From assembly GCA_002335425.1 (NCBI GenBank), contig DDCB01000030.1, positions 1 through 64,000 on the forward strand: DNA of 64,000 nt. The letters run 5' to 3'. The stretch comes from Chthonomonas sp. UBA2017 (GTDB lineage Bacteria; Armatimonadota; Fimbriimonadia; Fimbriimonadales; Fimbriimonadaceae). This document shows, one piece after another, positions 21,201-27,089 of this stretch. The position numbers were made by a program, and so were the translations under genes. The notes under the pieces are model-generated. The model saw only the letters and a program-made list of their open reading frames with translations. It had not been told where the DNA came from and searched no databases. How positions within the stretch are numbered: the stretch's first letter is position 1; every line of letters begins with the position of its first letter.

Positions 21201-22326
21201 CAACGGCGTACCGGTCAACCGATTCGGCCAGCCGGGCGGCGGGGCGGTTCTGTTCAATCCGACTCGGTTTGATAACCTGACGGTCGACCCGGGAACAGGA
21301 CTGTATTGGACCCCGGGGTCGGAATGGCGACTGAATCAAGGTGCGGCCGATTTGGCAGGTGTGGTGAGCGGCATCGACGTTCTCACCAACGCCGACCTGA
21401 CTCCGCTCAACTCACGATTCAACGCCTCGGACAGCTACATCGATCTGTATCTGGTGGTCAATGGAGTTCGCCGAACGATCCTGGATCATACGACCCGGCG
21501 GCTCGATGCGGCGAGCGGGCTTCTGACGTTCGACTCCACTCTGGGCGGCAAGGTCTATCTGGACAGCCGGTCCGGAACGGTGCGGTTCTCGGGCGGGATC
21601 ATCCCGCGCAATGGCCAGCTCCAGGTTCGCTACACGCCGAAGTACCTGCGGATCAGCGCCGGTCCCAGTGCAAACTACCGCGGAGCCTCGGTGGTCTTTG
21701 ACGACCGATTCATCGGTGAGTTTGGCTATTGGGCGACCCCGAGCGGCGGCGCGATCAACTCGACGGACTTGGTCCGAAACGACCGCTGGTTCTTTGCGTT
21801 CACTCGAACTTCGCCGGATGGAGGCTCCGTATCGAGGCCGTACTACAGCACGATGCGGTTTGGAATTCAGCTTCCGACTTCGATCTTGACCGATGCAGAC
21901 GGACGGCTCCTGGATGGCGGCGGCAACCTGACCGTGACCGTCAGTGGGATGCCCGGAGGGTCGTTCTACCAGGTCGATCCCGTCAACGGCAAGATCTATT
22001 TCACCGCCGAAAACGAAGATCGAACGGTGACCGTGAGTTGGCGAGGTGTAGATGCCAACGGAGTTCCGCTCAGTGGGACGTTCACGCGGAGCTTTACGAT
22101 CGGCATGATTCCCGAGACGGTCGAGACGGCGGTGCCGATTGAGCAGGCGACGAACGAAGGCTCGATTTCGCTGGCTCTGGACCCGTTGAATGGTGCCTTT
22201 AACCGGTCGAACTATCGCCGGCCCGGCCTCGTGTGGGTTTTCTGGACCAGCACGCGAGCGGGTTCGCCCGATTTGTTCTTCCAAACTTTGGCTCCGAGGT
22301 TTACACCGATTCCTCCCGGGGGATAA
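15298..22326 (+). CDS. Huge secreted protein with two golvesin-like modules and a PQQ-type beta-propeller
   Basis: 2342 residues from a GTG start; signal peptide LLLRGAALAGLCLAWITAAWA. Two modules of golvesin C-terminal type are visible, at about residues 70-250 and 375-520, each closing with a VYADAxR strand (TLVYADAARIVQ and GVVYADAIRFVR). Residues about 545-930 hold PQQ/quinoprotein-like blades: DVVFVATENGRLYALDARGD, VLYIGARNGKVYAINIDG, IIVPTTEGRIYALDPDG. The remaining ~1400 residues are beta-rich with Ig-like stretches and no recognised catalytic motif; no C-terminal anchor is evident. A 21-base gap with a small inverted repeat (TTTTTCGAGAAAAA, 15282-15295) separates it from the preceding gene. 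By position it is the second large partner of the minor-pilin operon; an adhesin or tip role is inference. Confidence 0.72.
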   Translation: MLKTNQLLLRGAALAGLCLAWITAAWALPADDYTRNRGNNPSLGRIDGAPDGPGRSFLRWWDPIISIERQIDNFETAASFSPPAGWFTPGGPVEAANAIDFTPGQPAYRYARTVNSPSEGQFYLPDTGRILRSFTWSFAPVTVGGEYQISVNIPIGPTTVGTELLFQQRYFVYEIEGVVNLAQPGQPVRMIIDTFTRGGGWVRLNEGGSLTDTLWVADGTGQIRVRLLNTIPRDGQNQLTAVEDQTLVYADAARIVQGVTQSGTMTAQPIVGTLTGPDLYPVRVMVPRNESNTLQIGTEIRTYQMGVLSSFDHNGTNINPSDDGTGRRNLVWSWPVLRPQNVSTAEIDRYGLEKRDFIRGAGSLWPAFDRSKQNIDVDNLQGSVTVTGGWSTGLATAANRGLDFLTIPSGTVGGYVDFEPVLTDGDYEIYAWIPNNVAGLATRQRFEIYEGTVPGVGGASAVVDVDMSTAPAGWFRLTSNAPFPRSLFASNGFGLNQPLAVRVTAEGSTGGVVYADAIRFVRQSDLRMTSTAVFSNVRIRPPGSGSVQDRDVVFVATENGRLYALDARGDAATGRTTVYWAYPSERTNDPNHVTAEDGPNGGVAENPIAFDTSSALIKRVGGEDVLYIGARNGKVYAINIDGRGDGSASAYGTTTRRWTYPDDFDPSSILPISGQRLGPFVGSLSSADSSGTTPIIVPTTEGRIYALDPDGSAATKTTSVVWRYPAASDPTLPPIAMTPLVSGNRVIFGTGNRVYWLNATTGAEVLNVLVPGVVFGQSSPTLALDTELNGDPTSVYIASDLWVHSFNFATGAEQWRTNEISAAGGGLSFTQATAFNSSGDLIVDMPVVVVPTIDGGVTMLGADTVNLNAVGVIEPVPAGVEDRNRRVWEYRLEGQATEAANLAIGARITGETYRWMYSVDDLGYLYAFNYDPSRPLDQQTITAGERPGEDVLVENNPQFTALDAIAANARVAWLTPEDYESLVLQLRNGTITYASVLAAVGSPEKVTRQNFDYGETIYFVIYNLPFLAGPNPRPYYMEVQLNTPGTVTQRRNIAMQLMPAEANDSRKIVGLSSFPLVGNGANPLAPGQGSMTTRAVFTGVQSGQPGGGFANRPLSGTNGNRPLRLANPLGIGDINGANPVTDIGRSIDPANTEVVNNGNFVGAVTPTYKNILRAMGPDFSAPGDPVPHGQASYARFQLIDRSLMRLVFGNTVGLQNIRFAIADMAFRRAPYIDDAPADGLDDSAPNGISDGWGTFKFLDPTVYSNYEDLPENQPNISLDYPDLRREGFRLTRELDGSVENPLFGPIALNPPTVDSADLANYRGLGYNTTLNRTLVPTVMEAQMNVPRYQPPSRYGYRGRQVVYVDSDQPGRQLAGNLYRESYRDLDLGMNIGIDERIVVDTPVLDLGSLAAGSGQGAGVGENGAPLAFRSWNPSSPFSPWTPAPGQPDFKSFFQPINVRNEGNVNLLNVRLAKRDARQGPGRQTIALQAPGLSPLTWLDATQYLHANFDSRFAPVVPGTGANRVVVQKPRPGDGIGTAMNVNPKTRSNANLAEPGGRPLFALTTISETDGQPRVGVTIPIGTPSGAFSTQLTVIEDRSIFATLPEMIRADDPAALGFPGAVDPNVLIPYAEPGFNLRFNVRETRLTNRNNRRAAPMVETRVNGTESFFWSNQQPTALRDGAGNVVMAFASNRVDAGGVPGWNFAPRTEANTAQTDQWRIYLSRLRQGTGLSAGVGQVESSLIDLFNLTPDTGGRWWSNEGIGYPSAAPGVLFPTSAVGETVEPNSMQFYNPTFPASGAFNLLDTVTDSGRNAQSNVYMAFNGEAIIRRPGTEPRREYRIFLTQADLSSGVSLAGVPEQIAFDPESPKSRPSVVQAGNIATVFYTVTSGGQGQIVWNTYNGSNFNQTQTLGLSNAFETVGAPAAVLRRYRNGINLANNNQIGRIDLLFTAKMRGRLQSEAYLARLSTNINGVPVNRFGQPGGGAVLFNPTRFDNLTVDPGTGLYWTPGSEWRLNQGAADLAGVVSGIDVLTNADLTPLNSRFNASDSYIDLYLVVNGVRRTILDHTTRRLDAASGLLTFDSTLGGKVYLDSRSGTVRFSGGIIPRNGQLQVRYTPKYLRISAGPSANYRGASVVFDDRFIGEFGYWATPSGGAINSTDLVRNDRWFFAFTRTSPDGGSVSRPYYSTMRFGIQLPTSILTDADGRLLDGGGNLTVTVSGMPGGSFYQVDPVNGKIYFTAENEDRTVTVSWRGVDANGVPLSGTFTRSFTIGMIPETVETAVPIEQATNEGSISLALDPLNGAFNRSNYRRPGLVWVFWTSTRAGSPDLFFQTLAPRFTPIPPGG

Positions 22327-22352
22327 ACTGGCCCTAACGAGCACAGATCAAG

Positions 22353-22380
22353 AAGGCGCGGACCGAAAGGAATGCGCCTT
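22353..22380 (+). terminator. Weak hairpin after the giant secreted-protein gene
   Basis: AAGGCGC and GCGCCTT can pair around a 14-base loop, but only three T residues follow. It may attenuate read-through from the minor-pilin operon into pilM, which has its own promoter. The remainder of the 221-base gap 22327-22547 holds only that promoter. Confidence 0.3.
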
Positions 22381-22482
22381 TGCGATTCTGAAGGCTCATC
22401 CTGACTTTTCTTTGGGGTTATTCCCGGCTGAGGCGAACCGATCACCAGCCTCAAGCCGTCCCCAAGGGAGTCAAAAGAAAGG

Positions 22483-22512
22483 TTGACTTGATTCGAAGGC
22501 GAATGATATAGT
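22483..22512 (+). promoter_or_regulatory. Sigma-70-type promoter of the pilMNOPQ operon
   Basis: TTGACT (22483-22488), an 18-base spacer and TATAGT (22507-22512) make the best -35/-10 pair seen in the window. It lies 35 bases before the pilM start and gives pilMNOPQ a transcription start separate from the upstream minor-pilin cluster. Confidence 0.7.
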
Positions 22513-22547
22513 GAGTTCGCCTGGTGGGAAGGCACGGATAGCGACGT

Positions 22548-23981
22548 ATGGCGAAGAAAATCAGCGCAGCGCTTGGTATTGATATCGGAAGTCAAAAGAT
22601 CAAGGTTGCCGAGGTCAAGCTTTCGGGGAAAGAGCCGGTGATTACGGGTCTGGCGATTGTGGACACGCCGGAAGGCATGGTCGACCACACCGGGGTGTAT
22701 GACGTCGACACGATCGCCGAGTCGATCAAGGGCGCAATGCACTCGATCGGATCGAGCGCCAGCCACCTCATCTTCTCGATTGCCGGGCAGCAGTCCGTTT
22801 TGGTGCGGACGACCGAGGTCGGGCGCATGACCCCCGCCGAGCTTAAGGACCACATGCAATGGGAGATCACGAAGAACATCCCGTTCGCCGAAAGCACGGT
22901 CCAAAGTGATTACAAGGCTTTTCCTGCCGACGATCCCGCCGCCACCATGATGGACGTCGTGATGGCGATTGCGCCCCAATCTGCGGTGGACACGCTCATT
23001 GGGATCGCGAAGAAGGTCGGCAAGCCGATCGGGGCTATCGACGTGGAGCCGCTCGCCGTGGCACGGACACTGGTTCAGGGCCACATGAACGACTATGCCA
23101 ACCAGGTCGTCTGCGTAGTCGAGGTCGGCCACAAGACGATGTCGATCAACATGTATCGCAACGGCAAGCTCTTGATGCCGCGGCTGGTGCCGATCGGCGG
23201 CGAGATGTTTACCAAGGCGATCAGCGAAAACCTGGCTTTGCCGCTCGAAGAGGCGGAAGCGATCAAGCTCAGCAAAGGCTCCATTCCGCAAAGCGCGATG
23301 ACGGGCGGGTACGTGGCCCAGACTCAGAGCTTCCAAGCATTCAGTCCGTTCAACGATCCGGCAGCCTTTAATCCCAATCTGGCAATTCCGGGGATGGATG
23401 CGGGCGGTCCTCCAGGTTCGGTCGCACAGCCCTACAACCCGTTCGAGGCCGAGGCGCCTCCGGCGAGTAGCGACGTCAGCAACTTTGTTCCTTTCAATGC
23501 TGGCGGGGCTCCGGCTGATGAGCCGAACCCTTACGCGATGCCTGCGGCGGATGAGGCGCCCGTCGATCCCAACGCGGGTTTCATGCCGGCCGAGGAGCCG
23601 CCCGCGTTTGTTCCGATGCCGGAGCCTGCGCCCGCAGCGCCCCCGGCGGCTTCGATGCCGTCCGAAGATGCCGAGACGATGAGGGTCTACAACGCCATTG
23701 CCCAGATCGTCGAGGAGTTTGTGGCCGAAGTTCGCCGGTCGGTGGACTACTTCCAGAGCAAAGGCTCGGATGTCAATCGAATTCTTCTTTGTGGAGGCGG
23801 CGGGACCCTTCAGGGCCTGCCTCAGCTCCTGGAAAAGTCGCTCGGAGTTCCTTGCGAGCTGTTTGACCCGCTGGCAGGAATTTCGATGAATGCTCGCAAG
23901 TCGGATCCAACGTTGGCTGATACCCATCGCCAGCACTTGACCATCGCGATCGGAAACGCGCTCTCCATTGCCTTCGACTAA
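22548..23981 (+). CDS. pilM: Type IV pilus assembly ATPase-fold protein PilM with a long internal insertion
   Basis: Actin/FtsA-fold cytoplasmic protein that binds the N-terminus of PilN and links the pilus machine to the inner-membrane alignment complex. The phosphate-1 motif (ALGIDIGSQKIKVAEV) and the conserved block GRMTPAELKDHMQWEI are clear; VVCVVEVGHKTMSINMYRNG is phosphate-2, and ILLCGGGGTLQGL is the late adenosine motif. The protein has 477 residues against about 350 for the family. The excess is a Pro/Ala-rich stretch of roughly 125 residues (about 250-375) placed between AEAIKLSKG and EEFVAEVRRSVDYF, within subdomain IIB. It contains several NPF/VPF/SPF tripeptides and looks disordered. 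pilN follows after 9 bases. Confidence 0.93.
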   Translation: MAKKISAALGIDIGSQKIKVAEVKLSGKEPVITGLAIVDTPEGMVDHTGVYDVDTIAESIKGAMHSIGSSASHLIFSIAGQQSVLVRTTEVGRMTPAELKDHMQWEITKNIPFAESTVQSDYKAFPADDPAATMMDVVMAIAPQSAVDTLIGIAKKVGKPIGAIDVEPLAVARTLVQGHMNDYANQVVCVVEVGHKTMSINMYRNGKLLMPRLVPIGGEMFTKAISENLALPLEEAEAIKLSKGSIPQSAMTGGYVAQTQSFQAFSPFNDPAAFNPNLAIPGMDAGGPPGSVAQPYNPFEAEAPPASSDVSNFVPFNAGGAPADEPNPYAMPAADEAPVDPNAGFMPAEEPPAFVPMPEPAPAAPPAASMPSEDAETMRVYNAIAQIVEEFVAEVRRSVDYFQSKGSDVNRILLCGGGGTLQGLPQLLEKSLGVPCELFDPLAGISMNARKSDPTLADTHRQHLTIAIGNALSIAFD

Positions 23982-23990
23982 ATCGCATCC

Positions 23991-24842
23991 ATGAAGCTGA
24001 ATCTCCTTCCGCCATATGTTTCCAAAGCCGGGCAATCGAAGCGGGCTTGGCTGGTATCGATCTTGCTGATCGGTGGCTCGCTGGCTGCGGCTGCATTCAT
24101 GATCATCAAGTCGAAAGGCGATCTCGACCTGGCGACCAAAGAGGCCTCCGAAGCGCGACCCGCCTACGATGCCACCGTTGCCAAGGCTCAAGAAGCCGAC
24201 ACCGTGATTGCTCAAGGCACCGGCTATGCCAGTAACGTTCGGCTTGCCGAAGCGATGAAGCGGCAACACACGGTCTATCTCGATCTTTATCGCGACGTCT
24301 TGGGTTACATGCCCGCGTTTTTCCGAGTTCGCTCGATTCAGGCTTCTCCGAGCGGCGAAGGGAACGCCTTGGTTCGAATTCAAGGGGTCCTCTATAGCCA
24401 CCAGCAGTATGCCGACATGATGCTGGCGCTGTTGAGAATCCCGGGTGCGGCGCAGATTTCTCGCGAAGGCTTCAATCTGAACGATCCGGCCGTGCCTCGA
24501 TTGACCTTTGATGACCAGATCGGCATTCCTCGGGCAAGCGGTGAAGTGCCTTTGCCGAGCGATCCGCTCGAGCGATTTGAGGTGATGCTCGCGACCGGGA
24601 GCGAGCCGACGGATTTCGCGGGTGTCGGCGGGTATGGACTGCCCGAAGGGGTGCGCGGCCCGATGCCGGGCGGATCTTCGGTGACGTTCACCGTCACGCT
24701 CGTCGGTCGTAATCTGCAAACTCCGAACCCGCGCGAGTCGATTCGCAAGACCGGCGGCGCTGGCGCAGCGCCAGCTCCGGCTGGCGGAAACACTCCGCCT
24801 CCGCCGAACCCGGGGCCGACTAATGAGGGAGAGGACGACTAA
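23991..24842 (+). CDS. pilN: Type IV pilus inner-membrane assembly protein PilN
   Basis: 283 residues: the typical start MKLNLLPP, which is the peptide that docks into PilM, one transmembrane helix (about residues 17-38), then a periplasmic coiled-coil and ferredoxin-like domain that pairs with PilO. The C-terminal tail from about residue 255 is Gly/Pro/Ala-rich and extends beyond the usual 180-210 residues of the family. It is followed after two bases by the pilO start, so the genes are probably coupled. Identity rests on the N-terminal motif, topology and the position between pilM and pilO. Confidence 0.88.
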   Translation: MKLNLLPPYVSKAGQSKRAWLVSILLIGGSLAAAAFMIIKSKGDLDLATKEASEARPAYDATVAKAQEADTVIAQGTGYASNVRLAEAMKRQHTVYLDLYRDVLGYMPAFFRVRSIQASPSGEGNALVRIQGVLYSHQQYADMMLALLRIPGAAQISREGFNLNDPAVPRLTFDDQIGIPRASGEVPLPSDPLERFEVMLATGSEPTDFAGVGGYGLPEGVRGPMPGGSSVTFTVTLVGRNLQTPNPRESIRKTGGAGAAPAPAGGNTPPPPNPGPTNEGEDD

Positions 24843-24844
24843 TC

Positions 24845-25567
24845 ATGAAATTGAGCCCCCTGCCGATCTATCTGCTCGGGATCGTCTTTGCGATCTGCGC
24901 CTTGCTTTATGCATTCATGGTCCACTGGAGCCCGAATACCACCGAGGCCCAGTACCAAAGGGAGCTGAAGGCGAAACTCGATTCCGAAGCCGCGAAGATG
25001 CCTCAGGCCCAGCGGCGAGTCGAAACGGCCCAGCGCAAGGTCGAAGAGATCGGTGCAGACTGGCGGCGGATTGCGCTGCGGCATACGGTCCCGGCCTCAT
25101 TGGAACGAGGAGGGATCGATTTGAGCAAGGATCGATGGAGCTTGACCGTCGATGCGCCGCGGTTCCGAGACAATATGCAACGAGCGGTGAATGCTCAGCT
25201 GAAGCGAGGCGGAGTGATTGTGGAGTCCGGACCGACGATCCCGTTCCCACCCTCGGCAGCCCCGTCGATCGTCGAACAGTACTTCAATTTCCCGGCGCTG
25301 AAGTTCCCGGTGGTGATGTTTGATTTAGGCGAAATTCGGGTTCGCGGGACGCTCCAACAGATTACGAACCACCTCAAGGCTTGGCGGGATATGCCGAACT
25401 ATTTGGCCGTGACCGACGGATTGGCCCTGAGTGGAACCTCGCCGACGCTTTCAGCGACCTATAATCTAAGTATCGTCGGGTATATCAACGGGACCCGGAT
25501 TTCACCGCCGGTTCAAGAAGGAACCCCATCGGCGACTCCTGGAGCAGCCGGGGCTGGGCCGCAGTAA
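24845..25567 (+). CDS. pilO: Type IV pilus inner-membrane assembly protein PilO
   Basis: 240 residues with one N-terminal membrane helix (YLLGIVFAICALLYAFMV), a charged coiled coil (about residues 35-75) and a periplasmic domain. The segment VEQYFNFPALKFPVVMFDLG followed by GTLQQITNHLKAW resembles the PilO core where strand and helix form the ferredoxin-like dimer fold. In the family PilO pairs with PilN and binds PilP, forming the ring that aligns the motor with the secretin. Sequence conservation of PilO is low, so order (after pilN, before the PilP-like gene) is a major part of the evidence. Confidence 0.85.
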   Translation: MKLSPLPIYLLGIVFAICALLYAFMVHWSPNTTEAQYQRELKAKLDSEAAKMPQAQRRVETAQRKVEEIGADWRRIALRHTVPASLERGGIDLSKDRWSLTVDAPRFRDNMQRAVNAQLKRGGVIVESGPTIPFPPSAAPSIVEQYFNFPALKFPVVMFDLGEIRVRGTLQQITNHLKAWRDMPNYLAVTDGLALSGTSPTLSATYNLSIVGYINGTRISPPVQEGTPSATPGAAGAGPQ

Positions 25568-25588
25568 GCACGATTTGAACGCAGAGAC

Positions 25589-26263
25589 ATGAAAATGAAG
25601 CTGAAATTTGGAATTGGATGGGGCATGGTGCTCGGCCTAGGCTTGATCGTGAGCTGGGGTTGTGCCACTTCGGCTCGATCTCAAGGAGCAGCGAGCATGC
25701 AGCAAGCTCCTCCGGGAACGCCCGGGGCACCCTTGCCGCCTCCTCCGTCGATTCAAGCCGCTTCGGGTCTTCTCGATCCGATTGCGACGGCCGGTGTGCC
25801 GGTTCCAGAAGGCATCGACTCGAATTTTCAGCGCATGAAGGCGCTCGCTCGGCGCAGCAACCTGGGAGGGCGGACCGATCCATTCGCGTTGCTCCCGGCG
25901 GAGGCCCGATATGACCGCGAGCAAGCGGGAGCGAGAATTCTGAACGAGCTGGGTGGGTTCGTGAACTACTACGAGCCGCCCGAGGAAGTTCAAGACGAGA
26001 GCGAAATCATCGATCCGCAGCCGCCGCGCCGCGTGAGTGGCATCGTCCTGGGAGAAGCGGTCTACGCCATCCTCCATATGGGCCCCGGCGCACCGGGAAT
26101 TGTGGTTCGACCGGGAACTCGAATCCAAGAAGGGCCGACGACGTGGACGGTGGTCTCGATTGACGAAGACAAGGTCGTATTGCGTCGGGACGGGAATCGC
26201 CGACCGAATATGGTGGTCGTGCGACTCTCGGGTACATTGCAATTGCCAGGAGGTGGAGGCTAG
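25589..26263 (+). CDS. pilP: PilP-like periplasmic alignment protein, possible lipoprotein
   Basis: 224 residues. The N-terminus is a signal sequence ending in LGLGLIVSWGCATSA; the cysteine could be lipidated, though the box (S-W-G-C) departs from the usual L-A/S-G/A-C. A Pro/Ala-rich linker (residues about 35-65) leads to a C-terminal beta domain (RRVSGIVLGEAVYAIL to VVVRLSG) in the position and style of the PilP domain that contacts the secretin N0 domain. ATG 25589 and ATG 25595 are both possible starts. The call relies on topology and on its place between pilO and the secretin genes. Confidence 0.72.
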   Translation: MKMKLKFGIGWGMVLGLGLIVSWGCATSARSQGAASMQQAPPGTPGAPLPPPPSIQAASGLLDPIATAGVPVPEGIDSNFQRMKALARRSNLGGRTDPFALLPAEARYDREQAGARILNELGGFVNYYEPPEEVQDESEIIDPQPPRRVSGIVLGEAVYAILHMGPGAPGIVVRPGTRIQEGPTTWTVVSIDEDKVVLRRDGNRRPNMVVVRLSGTLQLPGGGG

Positions 26264-26374
26264 AAGTCTCCGAAGATTTGAACGAGAAGGCGGGTTCAAA
26301 CCGTCTTGTTCGAGAAGAATTGCGTAACGAGGAATCCTCAGTAAGCATCTGAAGTTCCAGAGGTAAATCTAATC

Positions 26375-27031
26375 ATGAAGCTTCGATTGAGTCTATTCGC
26401 TATCAGCGCCGTCCTGGGTGGACTGTTGCTGTCGGCTCCGATGAAGGCGGTCGCTCAGACCGACCCATCGGACCAAGTCATCCCCTCGCTGGAACTGGAC
26501 CAAGCTGATGTCCGGGACGCCCTGAAGATGCTGTTCCGAACGGTCAATTTGAACTACACCATCGCCAGCGACGTTCAAGGTCAGGTGACGGTGAGCCTAC
26601 GCAACGTTCCGTTTGAGACCGCGCTTCGCAACATTTTGAACCAAGTCGACGCGACCTATCGGCGCGAAGGCGGGGTCTATAACATCATTCGACGTGAGGC
26701 CGAAACGGTGCCGGTCACGACCGATCAGGGCGCGACCTTCCAAGCATCCGAGCAAAAGCCGATCCGACGAATCCGCATCAACAAGGCCGATCCGGAACTG
26801 ATCCGGCTGTTGCTCTCGGGCGACGCCTCGGCTTTCAACTCGTCTCCGGAAAGCAGCACGCTCATTAGCGGCTCCACCGGCGGCGGCAATGGTGGCTTCG
26901 GCGGTGGCGGCGGAGGCGGGAACGGCGGCTTCGGCGGCGGAGGCGGCAATAGCGGCTTCGGCGGCGGAGGCGGCTCCGGCGGACTCGGCGGTGGCGGCGG
27001 TCGCGGTGGCGGCGGCATGGGTGGCAGGTAA
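26375..27031 (+). CDS. Stand-alone STN (secretin N0-like) domain protein with glycine-rich tail
   Basis: 218 residues: signal peptide (MKLRLSLFAISAVLGGLLLSAP..AVAQ), an STN/secretin-TonB short N-terminal domain at about residues 30-105 (DVRDALKMLFRTVNLNYTIA, then VTVSLRNVPFETALRNIL), a short bridge with IRRIRINKADPELIRLLLSG resembling the start of a secretin N1 domain, and a tail of about 60 residues almost wholly Gly with Phe, Asn and Arg. It has no beta-barrel secretin core. It lies between pilP and pilQ, preceded by an AGAGGT ribosome site. It could be a secretin accessory or a duplicated N-terminal part of PilQ; the function is not established. Confidence 0.75.
   Translation: MKLRLSLFAISAVLGGLLLSAPMKAVAQTDPSDQVIPSLELDQADVRDALKMLFRTVNLNYTIASDVQGQVTVSLRNVPFETALRNILNQVDATYRREGGVYNIIRREAETVPVTTDQGATFQASEQKPIRRIRINKADPELIRLLLSGDASAFNSSPESSTLISGSTGGGNGGFGGGGGGGNGGFGGGGGNSGFGGGGGSGGLGGGGGRGGGGMGGR
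26871..27028 (+). repeat. Minisatellite-like glycine-codon repeats
   Basis: Imperfect units of the form GGCTTCGGCGGCGGAGGC preceded by GGCAAT or similar recur about five times and encode the Gly-rich tail of the STN-domain protein. Such GGC/GGA tracts are prone to copy-number change, so tail length may vary between strains. Confidence 0.7.
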
Positions 27032-27089
27032 GATCACCACACAACGGTTCGAATAGTATTTTTTGGGGTTCGGAGGACGAAAAAGCATA

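Noticed and set aside
22212..24719. 835-codon minus-strand frame across pilM and pilN
   Set aside because: Would cover the pilM promoter and two clearly identified genes; composition is that of a shadow frame.
26871..27028. CRISPR-like direct repeats
   Set aside because: The repeats are in frame, GGC/GGA-rich and encode the Gly tail; no unique spacers of constant length.
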